NCBI GenBank assembly: GCA_028532985.1 | Contig: JANCIK010000005.1 | Span: 2,982,501-3,046,500 of the forward strand | Origin: Stropharia rugosoannulata | Lineage: Eukaryota; Basidiomycota; Agaricomycetes; Agaricales; Strophariaceae | Reading direction: 5' to 3' | DNA: 64,000 nt | Shown: piece after piece, positions 22,918 through 36,300 of the stretch | How positions within the stretch are numbered: position 1 is the stretch's first letter | How the letters are laid out: every line of letters begins with the position of its first letter | The notes under the pieces: generated by a model | Databases searched by the model: none | What the model was told of the DNA's origin: nothing | Seen by the model: the letters and a program-made list of their open reading frames with translations, nothing else | Program-made: the position numbers and the translations under genes

Positions 22918-23802
22918 CTATGAGGTAAACCAAGTGATCAGACGAGAGGCCGCAGGGAGTATCTTTCGCAGCCAAGATATGGCAGCAACACGTGCTAGAA
23001 TGTTCTTCAAACGGAAAAAAAAGATGCACGTGGCACATGATTCTGAAGCGGGGAATCGCGAGGATCAGCCAATGAGCAGGACCAGCAACAAGATGATAGG
23101 CAGACACCTGACGAGAACAAGCGAGGCGCATCGCGACCACACGGCCATCAGGCCAGTGTACATGAAGCCAGTTTTTCCTCTGAAAGCATAATGTAAAAAG
23201 AATGATGTCTCACAACCGACCCAGTAAAGCTTTGCGGTGCCCATCCGCAGGTCATGCTTCCGTGCATCCAGCCGGCTTAACACCCTAGAACGCAGAACAG
23301 AAATCCCCAGTTCCTTCCAAAAGCCCCGAGCCGTGTTACGAATCTTCTCGAAGCTGCTCCCACCTGCGCGAGAACGCGTTATAGCCTGGCCGTGGGCCGC
23401 ATAGATGCAGAGACCTGCCCAATCTGGGTTGTCCGGGCGGCGTCGGACGGCACGGCTTCGCGGGAACCGATATCTTGGCACGGACGCAACGACGGCGACG
23501 GCGACGGCGACAAACAAAGTTTGTGAGATGGACGGGGCATTATCAGAGGACGGTGTGGGTGAATAGAAGCGGTGGTGGTGGCAAGGAAGAGAGAGAGACA
23601 AGCCACGAATATACGCTCCTGTGAGCCAGGGCCCAGGCCAGTCTAGACCGTCACATGCCCTGACGTCATCCACCGACCAGTGTCGCGGACGCCTTGCACA
23701 GCGAGCAGACGCGTCATCTGTTCTAGTCGATTCGACGTTCGCTACTACTCTTGCTGAGCGCCACACCTGACAGATTGCTACCTTTCACGGTTTTGCCCAT
23801 AA
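22918..23802. other. Divergent promoter region with an unexplained open frame
   Basis: It lies between two divergently transcribed genes. A 233-codon minus-strand frame (23766-23065) runs through it; it is basic with a hydrophobic end (CLPIILLLVLLIG). It has no known motif and may be chance in GC-rich DNA, or a 5' exon of the Ser/Pro-rich gene. I could not decide. Confidence 0.35.
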
Positions 23803-26165
23803 ATGTCTGATTTCAGAGCCTTGAAACGCCAGAGAGCGGATAAAAGCAGCAAGTCTTTTATTGCCAAATCGGAAGGAGAATCAAGCAAAAATGCTGTAGA
23901 CGCAACTATGGACGTGGACGCTCAAGAGCAAAATGCGACAAAAGCAAAGACAACGCCATCATACAGACTATATGCGGCTGTTCCCGAAAGTCTGGAAGTA
24001 CGGACGAGCGCAGAAAGGGGCCGGGGGATCTACAGCAAGTACGCTCGCAGACCAGGTTAGCATATGTCCACCACACGCGCATACAACGCTTACAATCTCC
24101 CCAAGGATAGGCGATGTGCTATTCTCCGTAAAACCGCATGTCTCAGCACTCTCTACGTCCAAGCTGGATGCATATTGTTCGAGCTGTTGTGCTCCCAGGA
24201 ACGACACTTTTCAGCGATGCACAGGTTGCAAAGTTGTCTATTACTGCGATTCAGTAGGTTTTCTGCGACTTTATGTGCATATATGCGTACTAATTTCATG
24301 CAGACATGCCAGAGTAGGGACTGGGCTTTTCATAAGCACGAATGTACAGCGATTCAGAGATGGTCTTCTGCTTCCAAGAAGGAGGACTCTGAATCTCCTA
24401 TTATCCCAGCAGACGCCCTTCGTTGTCTTGGGAGGATGGTGTGGAGGAAACAAAAGCTCGGACAAGACAGCATTTGGGTATGAAGTCCAGAACTCCGATG
24501 TATAGTGTACATGCTAACGATGATATAGGCAAAGGAGATCGACGCCTTGGAATCTCGTACGCCCTTATACATTAACTCTTGACCATCACTCATATTTTGC
24601 AGATCGCACTTCAATCAGCAAAGATCCCAATACTCAGGATTCACAGATGTATGCGCAACTTGCTCACGCGCTTGTCAACTTTCTTGGTATAGCTTCTCCG
24701 CAAGACATGGCATCTTACGGGATGCAAAATGCGGCCGACCTTGTCGACTTGATCTCCAGAGTGGGTCTTTAATAACCCCTGGGTTTACTCCCTGCTAACA
24801 TGCCGATTTAGTTGACTACCAACACCTTCACCATCTCCACTCCTGCGCTAGAACCTTTGGGAGCATGTGTTTCGCCCTCTGTTGCCCTCATAAATCACTC
24901 GTGTGATCCTAATGTCGTTGTTGTGTTCCCTCGTCCTGGTGGGGAGACGCAGAAAAGCAATGAGCCTCTCATGCAGGTCATTGCATTGAAACACATCGCT
25001 GTAGAAGAAGAGGTAACGTAATTTCTACATAAAACAGTGATCCACCTCTCACAAAGCTTAATTTTTAGATCCTCGCATCATACATTGACACAACTCTCCC
25101 GCGTGCGAAACGCCAGGAAGTACTGCAGAAGACATATCATTTCTCTTGCCAATGTGTTTTGTGTTTGCCTTTTGCGGAGACACCTGTTGACATGCGAGAA
25201 GCAATGTGGTGTCCCAAAAAGTGCGGCGGTGTCTGTTCACTGCCCACAGAAGGTGCGCATATATGCGATAGACAGAGAGGCAATCATTAAATACTATCAC
25301 AGAAAACAGTCTGACCAGATGTAGACGATGCAAAACACCAGTGAAAGACACGGACGCTGTTCTTGATGCCCTACGTGTTGGTCAAGAGGCTTTGGATAAG
25401 GCAGAAGCCTTGCAGGTCTCGGGTGCGTGTACTGGGGCTACATAACGATCACTTCAACAATGCTGAATTACTATCTTAGATCCTGATAAGTCAATCCAGC
25501 TGACTAGTAAGCTAGTACCCATTCTAATATCGGCCGGCCTTGTTCCGGGGTCGCATCCTCTATTGGCGCTATCGAGGTTGAACGCCTCGCTCCTTATCAC
25601 ACACCTGCCATCTGCGCGTGATCCAAACGTCGAAGAGGTTCTCTCTCCAGGAGTGCAAGGGCAGCACGAAGTGCACACCGACCGTGGACCGAAAGAGGCG
25701 CAAGAGCAACTTGACGAGGCGATCCGCGCGGCGACGCGCGCTAGCACGGGCCTGAGTCAGATTCTCGTGGAGGGTCATCCCGTGCGCAGCGTCGCGCTTG
25801 CTGAGCTTGGAAAGCTTCTTAGTGTGGACGAGCCTGACCCCGTACATATGCACGAACCCAGCAGCCCCAGCGGGACCAACGCTAGTTCTCGAGACGAAGA
25901 GACCCGCTCCCGCGCAGCGCTCGGCCTCACCCTGGCCTCCCCTGCAGAGTACCCACCGTCGGGGCCCCCGCGACTGAAGCTGGCATACGAGACGCTGCTT
26001 CGGGCACGCACAGAGCTCCTTATTGGGTTTGGGGGTGGAACAAACCAAGGTGGGGAAGTGGGCAGGAGCGTGCGGAGCATGGCAGCGGATCTGGAGAAAG
26101 AGATGCAGGTATGGAAGGCTGGAGTAAAAAATGTGTTGGAACAGCAGCCCGTTCGTCGGATATGA
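23803..26165 (+). CDS. SET/MYND-domain (SMYD-like) lysine methyltransferase
   Basis: Predicted S-adenosylmethionine-dependent protein lysine methyltransferase. Nine exons close to 648 aa: 23803-24055, 24111-24253, 24304-24477, 24529-24556, 24603-24760, 24812-25012, 25069-25252, 25303-25422, 25480-26165. After a Lys/Ser-rich N terminus, the split SET domain begins with ERGRGIYSKYARRPGDVLF (about residues 70-90). A MYND zinc finger follows (CSSCCAPR, CTGCKVVYYCDS, then CQSRDWAFHKHEC). The SET core resumes with NHSCDPNVVVVF, the cofactor-binding motif, and post-SET cysteines CQCVLC lie near residue 420. The C-terminal half is helical and partly low-complexity, as in SMYD proteins. The split SET-MYND order is diagnostic. 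Substrate unknown (histone or non-histone). Confidence 0.88.
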
Positions 26166-27185
26166 GCGCAGACGTGGGTGTGGGAAGGGACAATTTTGAA
26201 TATGGTGCGCTGCGTGATGCTCGTGTGCTTGATGAATTCTGACACTCCTTGAAGATTTCTTTGTGGGTGTTGGAGATGAACATTGACGTCTGTCCCATGT
26301 TAATGTCCTGCTCTTTCGGACCTTCCATCCTGCTTATCCATCGAAAGGAACGCGTCATGGGAAACGATAGCATTAATATACGCAGTGCAACAGTAATATG
26401 CAAGTCAGATGAAGGGCTCCCGTATGAATCGTATCTTTACTGTTCTTGTTTGATAGAACAAGGTTGTATTGCACCTCTTTTGGTGCTCTTCCTGATCTAG
26501 TCTATCTTCACAGTGTCGGCGAAAGCCTAAACCCACGTAGTCGGAGGCCTTAGTCGAGCACCTGAGAAGCCATTTTCTAAGACAGTGGCGCGTCCTGTCG
26601 GAGACTGTCGGTTGTGTTAGAGGCGTTTCCGAGCACTTCTTGTGGGAGACAAAGATGCGTCAGCTGGTTAGTCTCCCGCCTCTGCACAACGCCCGCCCAT
26701 CAAATCCAGGCCGCCGCATGCTTCAATATTCAAAAGAAATGCCTCGCATTCATACCTGTTCACATGTCTACGATCATCGGTACCGAGTCATACCCTCTGG
26801 AGTTTTGGGACTGTGTCAACCGGGTTTAGTAAATCTACTTCCGTTATAAAATAAGCCCTTTGTATATGCTGACAGTTGCTCAATCATGTCTAGGCCCATT
26901 CCATGTGAATCGGTTTTGCTTCAAGTTCTATGCAAAAGAGACTAGAGTGGGTGACATGTTCTCTACTTGAGAAGAAATTCGACGCGTTTGTTCGGGTCAT
27001 TATGTACAGGTAATGACACCTTTACCCTCCATACTGTTTCAAGGATGGACATCAGCGAGCCAAAACTGTGTAACCTTTCTCTCACATGCTATATACGTTT
27101 TTGATGGATGTCAGTTTGATATTCAACAGCTCAAATTAGGCCAGGATATGCAAAGTTATTTTTCGCGCCTGCTTTCTCGTTGGTG
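26166..27185. other. Intergenic stretch, no supported gene
   Basis: About 1 kb between the SMYD-like gene and the laccase promoter. Open frames are short and without motifs. Confidence 0.5.
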
Positions 27186-27193
27186 ATATAAAA
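27186..27193 (+). promoter_or_regulatory. TATA box of the laccase gene
   Basis: ATATAAAA lies 57 bases before the ATG at 27243, a spacing like that of the halogenase genes. Confidence 0.55.
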
Positions 27194-27242
27194 CCTCTGA
27201 AAAGGGGATCCAGTATCAACAATACGCTCACCATAGCTCCTC

Positions 27243-29527
27243 ATGCATTGGCACCAGAGTGCTGTAGGGCTTTCCATCTTGACAGGAGCTTATGCTGCTA
27301 TCGGCCCAAAGACCAACCTTTTCATCCGTAATAAGAATATCTCTCCAGATGGATTCAATCGTTCGTGCGTCACCTTGCACCTTTTCATTGTTTATTTTTC
27401 TTATGCATTGTGTGAATGTTAGTACTGTCCTGGCGGGTGGCACTGAATCGTCGGTTTCATTTCCTGGCCCTATCATTTCTGGAGTAAAGGTGATGCTTTC
27501 GCATTCCAAGCTTCTATGAGTAACAACGTTGATATTGCTACCCCAGGGTGATACGTTCAGTATTAATGTCGTAGACCATTTGACGGATACAAGCATGGTG
27601 GTGGCGACAAGCGTTGTAAGTGGGCCTTGCTGAAATAGATCTGCATTCATGTCTGCTCACAAATGAAAAATATTTCTCTTTTATTTAGCATTGGCACGGT
27701 TTATTCCAAGAGGGGACGAGCTGGGCAGATGGGCCTGTAGGCGTCACCCAGTGCCCAATCTCTCCAGGCAATTCGTTCTTGTACCAGTTCAGAGTTCCAG
27801 ACCAAGCAGGGACGTTCTGGTACCACTCTCATCATGGTAAAAATAGGTCTAATTAATTAATTATGACACTGACACTATCTCAGCTACGCAATACTGTGAT
27901 GGCCTGCGAGGTCCCCTAGTCATTTACGACGACAATGACCCCTACCGTGGTTTGTGCGTACGCTATTCCTGTGTTGCTGGTGTGCGATGTTAATACTGCC
28001 TAGATATGACTTCGACGATGGCAAGCTCTAATTAAAGAGATAATTTGGCTATGTTTTCTTATGAGTTTCCATACAGACAGCACAGTGATCACGCTTGCGG
28101 ACTGGTAATTAACCCTTTCCAAGTTCCCGTGATGGCTCCTGCTTAAATGCATTAAAATAGGTATCATACGCCCGCTCCAGAGGCAGGGATTGTACCGACT
28201 ATAGATTCTGTTCTAATCAACGGTCTGGGTCGTTACAGTGGAGGACCTCCTTCCCCACTTGCAGTCATAAATGTCCTTCCAAATAAGCGATATAGATTCC
28301 GCCTGGTATCTATTTCCTGTGATCCTAATTTCATTTTTTCAATCGATGGTCACACCTTCGTAAGATCCCCACCATGCAGAAAGTCATGAGTATAACAACT
28401 CATCTGGTGCTTGTTTTAGACTATAATCGAGGTAGATGGTGTAAATCACGAACCCCTCGTCGTGGACTCTATTCAAATATACGTTGGCCAGCGGTATTCG
28501 CTCATTTTAAACACCAATCAAACCGTTTCGAACTACTGGATCAGAGCTATGCCAAACTCTGGAAACCAAACGTTCGATGACGGCCTCAACTCAGCTATCC
28601 TCCGTTATGTTGGCGCCCCGATTACTGATCCCTTGACTAACTCGACGGCTTTAAATCTGCTCATTGAAACCGATCTTCATCCTCTGGTTAATCCCGCAGC
28701 ACCGGGAATACCTGTTCCCGGCGCCGCGGACGTTAATATTAATCTGGACATTGTCTTTAATCTTGGTAATCTCACCTTTACGGTCAACGGCGCGACTTTT
28801 ACCTCGCCAACAATGCCTGTTCTCATGCAAATTATGAGTGGTGCTATGACTGCACAGAGTTTGTTGCCTCCAGGCTCTGTTTATGTGCTCCCCCCGAACA
28901 AGGTAATTGAGATATCCTTCCCAGGCGGTTCTATAGGCAGTCCGGTAAGATTTTATAGCTTCGGCGTTAGGTAAATGCTTATCGAAAGTGTAGCATCCAA
29001 TTCATCTCCACGGAGTGCGTGTTACTTATAAACCTGATATTGCTCTGATGATTTAACACACCATGTCTCTAAAGCATACTTTCTCGGTCATTCGCAGTGC
29101 CGGAAGTACCGATTATAACTTTGTTAATCCCGTGCAACGGGATGTTGTAAGTGCTGGATTCGCTGGAGATAACACCACTATTCGTTTCAAGACCGATAAT
29201 TCGGGTCCATGGATTATGCACTGGTATAGTCAACTACCTTCAAAGAAATAATTAACTGCTCATTCCTAATCGACAACAACAGTCACATTGATTGGCACCT
29301 GAATCTGTCAGTCAATTATTTCTGTAGTAATGAGCATACTGATTGATGTATTGCAGTGGTCTGGCAGTGGTTATGGCTGAAAACGTGGAGACAATCAGCG
29401 AGACGAATCCTCCAAGTAAATATTCTTACTTATATCTTGCTTCTTTGCACTGATAAATTGCGTTAAAGATACCTGGGACAACTTGTGTCCCATATACAAC
29501 GCGCTCCCTCCACAGGTATTCACCTAG
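27243..29527 (+). CDS. Laccase (multicopper oxidase), 14 exons
   Basis: Secreted phenol oxidase coupling one-electron oxidation of phenols to O2 reduction. Exons 27243-27364, 27423-27489, 27547-27615, 27689-27836, 27884-27953, 28004-28020, 28077-28104, 28161-28359, 28420-28944, 28994-29014, 29075-29223, 29283-29306, 29357-29415, 29469-29527 give 518 aa, the usual length. The short leader (about 20 aa) precedes [19 protein letters not shown]. Copper motifs are L1 [17 protein letters not shown]2 [18 protein letters not shown]3 HPIHLHG and L4 [16 protein letters not shown]3 has Ile where laccases almost always have Phe, and L2 has His-Ala where Leu-Ser is usual. Leu ten residues after the L4 Cys puts it in the Leu axial class. 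The intron at 28021-28076 has a GC donor. All copper ligands are present, so probably active. Confidence 0.9.
28994..29014 (+). other. 21-base exon encoding the HPIHLHG copper motif
   Basis: It is flanked by AG at 28992-28993 and GTGCGT at 29015. Both introns (28945-28993 and 29015-29074) are phase 0. Without it, the protein would lack the third copper-binding block and run SP-HTFSV. Confidence 0.85.
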
Positions 29528-30303
29528 AATGACGAGAAGCCCATTCAAGGTTATTTTGTGCCATTTCATATCAACTAGTCGTTATTTATTGTTACTACGT
29601 ACGTTTTCTGGAGAACAATGCGAACAGGATTGTCTACGCGACTTATGTTTAATCGACAAGCAAACGAGATAGTTGTCGAAGTTCTGTCGGCAAATGCCGA
29701 CGGAAGTGTCACAACGTGCGAAACTGACTAGACTTGCTTTACTTAGGGTGAAGAAGCAGCGCCTACCTGGCACCACGCTGTGGAATTTTCACGTTATGTT
29801 GCAGCGCAGACTTGGACGCTTCAGTTGGCTACATATGTTAACTCCCCAAAAATCAGGACAAACCTAAGGGCAATTTTACGCCATTGATTAGTCTGTGATA
29901 TGCCAAGTTACATATGTATGTTGAACTTCATATTATAAATAATTTATAATCGTAAGTATGAACACGTGTAAGTTACAAAAGAACGCACCATGAAAAACCC
30001 AAACTAACTGCCACAATTGATGTAAAAGAAACCAGCAATCATAAATATGCAAATGGAGAAGCATGAATGGTACAAACTACTTTGATTGAGATGACGGTGG
30101 TAAACTAGAAGTACACTTAAGTAAACTGTGAATAGTACAAGAACAGACCGGAGAATGTCCAGAAAGCCATGAAAACAATAACAACTGCGATGATATACAG
30201 CAAATGCACCAAAAAAAAAAACAATAATGATACGGAACCAGAAATCAGTGATACCCAAAGCAAAGGACGGTGCTATATACACAAACCCAGAAAAATGTAG
30301 TCG
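29528..30303. other. Convergent intergenic region
   Basis: About 0.8 kb between the 3' ends of the laccase and adenylate cyclase genes. AT-rich, no supported gene. Confidence 0.5.
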
Positions 30304-33300
30304 TTAGCATCGCTCTAGAAGACCAGCGATGTACTGCAGCATGTCCGGACTAATTTTCCCATCTTGCTTAAGCGTTGACATCAACAACTGACGCGGGTTG
30401 CGCGGGGGTGGTTCAGGTAGCATTACCCGTTGACCAATAGCATTGATCGCATTGACGATCCTCAAAACCAGTGAGTCTAGTACGCGCATCAACTCCGCGT
30501 CGGTGGACCGGTCGCTAATGGGCGGGAGCAGCAACTTGGGGTCACAGTACACAAACTTATGCTCGTCCAAATCACTCGCCTGTTCAAGGGCGGGTACGGC
30601 GGCCTCTCCAGTAGTGGGAGAAGTAGCAGCACCGCCACCAATGCTTGCTTTACGTTGAGCAAGTGGCTTGAACCGACGACCTGTAGAGAGAGCTTCAAAC
30701 CGCAAGCAAAGTATGCCGAGCTGCTCTAGCTGCGATGCGCTGAACTGCACCCGCGAGCCTGAGGCTGTTTGCTCTGTGCTGGGTTCTTTCATGTCGTGTC
30801 GGGCCTGTAGAGCTGACGGGTAGAGAACAAACAAGATTTCGGGCAGCTCGATACCTTTGAGCTTGACCTCACCGATGCGCACCACTGTCACACCGAGCTT
30901 CCGTATCGCTTCGACTGCGGCGCTCTGGTTTGCCTTAGTCTCCGCATCGACTCCCTCATCAGCCTGGATTAGTGCATTGGATGTGCCGTCCGTCGGGATA
31001 TATGCGTTGATCTCGGTAACAACATCCCGACTGCAGGCAATCTGCCCACCCTTCGCAGTGCTCTCTATCCGCGCGGAGCGGTTCACCATTGGGCCAAAGT
31101 AGTCCATGCGGTGAGTGATTAGATCTGGCTCGCACAGCGGGTTGCCGGTATGAATTCCCATGCGCACCGAGAGACCTCTCGCAATGAGCTGGCCTTGTCC
31201 GTCGTACACAGGCTGACCATCTTCGCACTCGAGAATCTCGAGTGGCCATGGCTCAAGGAGGAGCTGAACTTGCACGGTGAGGCACCACCACAAGGCTGCG
31301 AGCGAGCTCGGGAACGAACACATAAACGAGTCCCCTTCTGTTTTGACTTCGTACCCGCCGCAGAAACGCAGTTGCCGCCGCAGGAGCGTGTTATGCAGCC
31401 GCATCGCCGTCGTCATTCCCGGGTTCACTTCCCACAGATGTGTTGAGTTGCGGATATCCGTAAACACGAGCGTGACGCGGCCTACAGGTGCCGGAATTTC
31501 ATCTGCAAGGAACTTGACCCCGCGGTCGTACACATCGCCTGGCTTTGGTCGGCGGTACTCGACTACGGGGTTGGGCGCTGGAATATTAAAAAGATCCGCG
31601 ACCCAGATGACCATGATCATGGTACTCCCGTCTGCGCCATAGCTGATCGCGAAATCGCGGAGCTTTTGCGCCGCAAGCATAGCATCCGGGCGTTGTGTGC
31701 GTGCCACATTCCCAACAATGTCCACAGCAGTCTGGTAGGAAACGTAGTCCCAGAGCCCACGATTTGCGATAATAACAAATTGATCCAGCTCGGATAGATC
31801 ATACGTGAAAACGTCCGGACGAGCGTTAATTGGGGGGAAGAGGTGGTAATAGCCAAAAGCACGCGAGATCTTGACTTCGTCGTTGACTTTACCCATAGGC
31901 GATATATAACCTTCCGCAGCTCGAATACGTGCGGTCTCTACGCGATCAAAGGGATGGTGCTTGCGCGAGATCTCCTGACAAACGCCCTGCCTCGAAACGA
32001 TTGCGAGGGCATCGCCCACATTTGCAGCATATAATGTCCGGTCAAACAGATAAACAACGACGGCAGCAACCCCGCTGCGGAAATACGGCGCCTCCGGTGG
32101 ATTGGCAGGATTAGGCTGAGAGTCTTTGCGCGAAGGGCCGAGTACTAGCTCGCAAAAGTCCTGGTTCAACTTCAAAAACGTTCGCGTCAGAGCCTTTGGG
32201 ATGCCTTCTTTGCGGCGCTGTGAAGTAAAGTCGAGCTTCGCATGCATGCTCGTCACACGCTCCAGCTGCTCCCTGAAGACGCTAACGAAGTTGTCATGTA
32301 AGTACTTTGTCAGGCGATTTGGGCTCGAACCCTTTTGCAGTCCTCGAGGCGGATGTGTACGCCCAAAGATAGCAAAGATAGCATCATCCTCTGGACCAGG
32401 TCCTTCGTGTAAGAGGTCTAGCATAGTCAGATGGTCGTTCCTGCCCAATGAGTCGGAGATTCCGTAGCCAATTTTGCCCAGTACACTCGACAGAGACGTC
32501 CTTACTCGTCTATCAGCATTTTCATCGGGAATGTCAGCATCTTTAGCGGTTGTTGTCATTGTTACATCCATGAGACCGAGAACTCTGAGCTGCGATAAAC
32601 TCTTGAAACCGGACATCATATCCGTTGGATGGTAAACGGGGATTTTGCTCGTCCTGACAGAAGCAGGCTGCGAAGTCTTGATCTGTAACCGCGGATTCCC
32701 TGACAAATTGAGGTACTTCAAATTGGTGTTGAAATTCCTAGAAAGAGAGTAAGGTAAGCCTTCTAAAACGAAATTCGGAGATAAGCAAATGAGCGTACCA
32801 GTTCCAGTCAAATTCATAGTTGTTGATGTTATATTTTAGTTGATTGCTACCAACATCGACTATCCTCAGACTGTTAACTTGACTTAGTTCCTGGGGCAAC
32901 GTCTGCAATTTATTTCCATTCAAGTAGAGCGTTGATAGCCGCTTGAGCTGCGGCAGGTCTTCGACCGGTATACTGATCAGCTTGTTGCCACTGAGATACA
33001 GCTCCTCCAGATGTAGCATGTTCCGGAAGTAGTTCGGTGGCAAATCGTGAATGTCGTTGAACGACATGTTGAGAACCCGCAGCTCCTTGAAAACCATAAA
33101 AGGGACGATGGCGTTGTCGCTTAACAGATTGCCCCCAATATACAGCTTCTCCAGGGAGTACGCCAAGGAAGGCAAACTCTGCGATACGCGCATCCTCGAC
33201 GACGAGTGGCCCAACGAAGGTATCGACTCTGTTGACTTGCCCGCTTTAGCAGGCGGCTGCAGATTGCTCGCCGAGTAGTCCGGCCACGTCTCGATAAAAT

Positions 33301-36300
33301 TAGAGGTAAGATTTATATCGGATAAGCTTGCACAGTTCCACAACGACTGGGGCAACTCGTTGATATTGTTGTTATGCGCATCCAAAGTCTCCAGCTTCTG
33401 CAGCTTACCGATGTTCGACGGTAGTGAGTCCAGTTCGTTGTCCGTACACGACAGGAAATCAAGCCAATGAAGACCCCCCAGACTTTCCGGCAACGATCGA
33501 ATCGAATTGTGGTCCAGTCTAAGGTTACGCAGAGCCGACAGCTGACCCAGAGCTAAATCGTCAATGGAAGAAAGTTTTGCGTATGAGAGGTCTAAGTGGG
33601 TGAGTGCATAGGGCGGGCGACCCAAAGGCCCAGGCGCCAGCGAAAGTTGGGTAATATCGTTGTGCGATGCGATCAGCGTGGTCATCCGTGGGCCCAGCGC
33701 TAGATCCAACGCACGAAGAACATTGTGATCTGCGTTGAGATGCTTGATGCGCGGAAGGTGACACGCCACGCTCAGGTCTTGGATATTATTCCTTCGAACA
33801 TCCAAGGTCTGCAGGTAGCTGAGGTTGGCCATTTGCTCCGGAAATCTACTGAGTTGATTCCCTATAATGAGAAGAATTTTCAGAGACGACATAAGTCCAA
33901 TCTCCGCAGGAAGTTCCGTAATCATGTTAAACGATATGTCGAGGTGCTTGAGCGTCCTGATCTCAGTGAGGACAATTGGGAAGGATCGGAATTTATTGTT
34001 TGAAATGTTAATATGCGTCAACGACCTCAACCTCCCAAAGTGCGTGGGAATCGCGCTGAGGCGATTGTTCTGAGCTTCGATAGTCCGGAGACGCGGGATT
34101 TCAGTTAGGTTGGTATTGGATAGGTCCCTGATTGCATTAGAAGATATATCAAGGGATTGAAGGGAAGTGCAGTGCTGGACGCTCTCAGGGACTTGTTTCA
34201 TGTACATATGCGTCAACTGGAGTGACGAGAGGAGGAGACATGATTGGATAAAATCGAGAGGGATTTCAAGCATTGGGTTGCGGGAGAGCCTAAGATTAAC
34301 TATTTGCTCCGCGTTTTTGTGGACAATGGGTGGTATGGTGCGCAAACTGTGAGATGATAGGTCCACGTCATGGTAATTATCGAAGTCAACATTTCCCTCC
34401 TGTAAAACAAATCACTTAGTGAGCTTCATAAAATGCAAAGGAGGAGCTTACACCAGCGAGAACATCCGCCTTATAAACGAAGCGTAACAGAATATGTAAA
34501 TTATCTGGACCTATTAAATTCATAGCATCATCAACAGTGTATCCGGCTTGCTCCAACCGCAATTTTACAATTGCCGCTGGCTTTTCATTAGGGCCTAACG
34601 CCCGTTCTATCATCCAAGTCAGAGAAAAAAATAATGTGCTCAAGACATAAATCCGCACCTCTCATTTGCTCCTTTAAGTAGAGCTGAATAGATCCCTCCA
34701 ACTTCTCTTCGACATATTTGGGCTGATCAAACGGGTTAGGAGTCTGCTTGTTTGCCGCCAGTTCTTTCTCCTTTTTCCTCTCAGCCTCAGCATGTTTGAT
34801 AACGGTTGCTGTCAGGCTTGCAACGGTAGTGTCCTGCCTCACCTGTTCCAAGAGCTGCCTTCCACTAGGAAGATGTAGAATAATTCCATACTCAGGTTGC
34901 TTCTGTGCGAAAACTTCGCTACTCCCCAGGCGTACATTTTCCCGCGCAGGCGAAACTGAGGTTGCCGGTGTACTCGACGCCTTCCTGCCCGACTGACCGG
35001 CGAGAAGTCGCCACTGCTCATCGACGTCCGTAGTCGCACCTTCATCCGACTCGCTCCCATCAGACGGTTCCGCGCCGGGACGCTTATCCATGTCCTTCCC
35101 GACAACAGCCCAACTCGGCGGCACAGGCCAGGAGCTGCTGTTCAGGCTCCCTGCACTGCTGTCGGGCGGCAGAGCATCTGATACCTTGCGCGGTCCCATG
35201 AACGGCACGTGGCGCTCTGTGAATTCAGAGCCAGTAGGGAAGGGATTTATAAAATGCGGTGGCTGGGTATCATCATCGCGCGCAGGGGTGGGCCGGTATA
35301 TGAACCCTGAGCCGCCAACAGATCCGAAACTTGTCGTGGAACGGCTTATGTCCACGAAGCTCTCGACTTCGTTGAGGGAGATGTTAACGATGCCATTGTT
35401 GGCCGTGCTCAGCGTACTAAACTCTTCGAATCCTGTAAGTGGGTCGTTCTTCGGTGGTACCGGGGGCGGCGGATCCTTGTTTTTTCTCTTCTGGTTGGAG
35501 AGCTTCTTCCCCTTGCTCTTGGTAGATGATGTCGACACGAGTGTAGGCGTAGATAGGTTCAAAATGGAGTTGCTATACTGCGGTTGGGGCATAGGAGGGA
35601 CAGGCGTCCGTAAGGAGGGATGCGAAGGGCGTTCTGAATCTGACGACTCTCTCTCCGGACGTAAGTGCTGCTTGCTGGACTGCGAGCGCAGCTTCGCCAG
35701 AAAGGTGGATGATTTCTGCTTGCGTATTTCCCGAGAATGCGTCGACGCGCTGCTGATAGACGGCCCTCGATATGAATCGGTATCGTCGTATCGGCTATCC
35801 ACGGACGGCGCTGTGTGCGTAGACGACCCCCCACTACTCCGCCCGAACAGCGACGACAGTGATGATCCAAACTTGCGCGGTGGGGGTATGATGGTCTGTA
35901 TCCCGGTGACCATAAGCCTCGGAGGTGGGGGCTGGCCGGGGACAAATAGTTAGACCTGCAACGACGATTGAGCGGAACACTGAACTCACGGGCACGTCGT
36001 GCTCGCTGGGATCGTCTCTCATCGACATTGGCGACATGAAGTCGTCCGTGGGTCTTGTACTAATTTGCTCGGTGGCCCTCCTGCGCCCGCTGGAGTGCTG
36101 ACGGCGGTCCATCATGAAGCAGGTGCAAACGGCGCCCGCTGCTCGTCGTCGGTGTCGTATGCGTGGAGTGCACGGCCTCCGCCCGTCGTAAGCGTCTATT
36201 CGTTCGTTGGTAGTTCGTTGACAGAAAAGGCGACACGGACGAGCTGGTGTCGGAGCTGTGCGATTTCCCACACCGTACGTACACGGGGAACCCTGGTGGC

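Noticed and set aside
23065..23766. 233-codon minus-strand open frame, proposed as a membrane protein gene
   Set aside because: No conserved motif, odd composition (Arg/Ser and GC driven), one hydrophobic end, and no sure splice to the downstream Ser/Pro-rich gene. Kept only as a note.
28945..29074. First impression of a laccase lacking the third copper motif (pseudogene)
   Set aside because: A 21-base exon encoding HPIHLHG with proper splice borders was found in the apparent intron, so the gene is complete.
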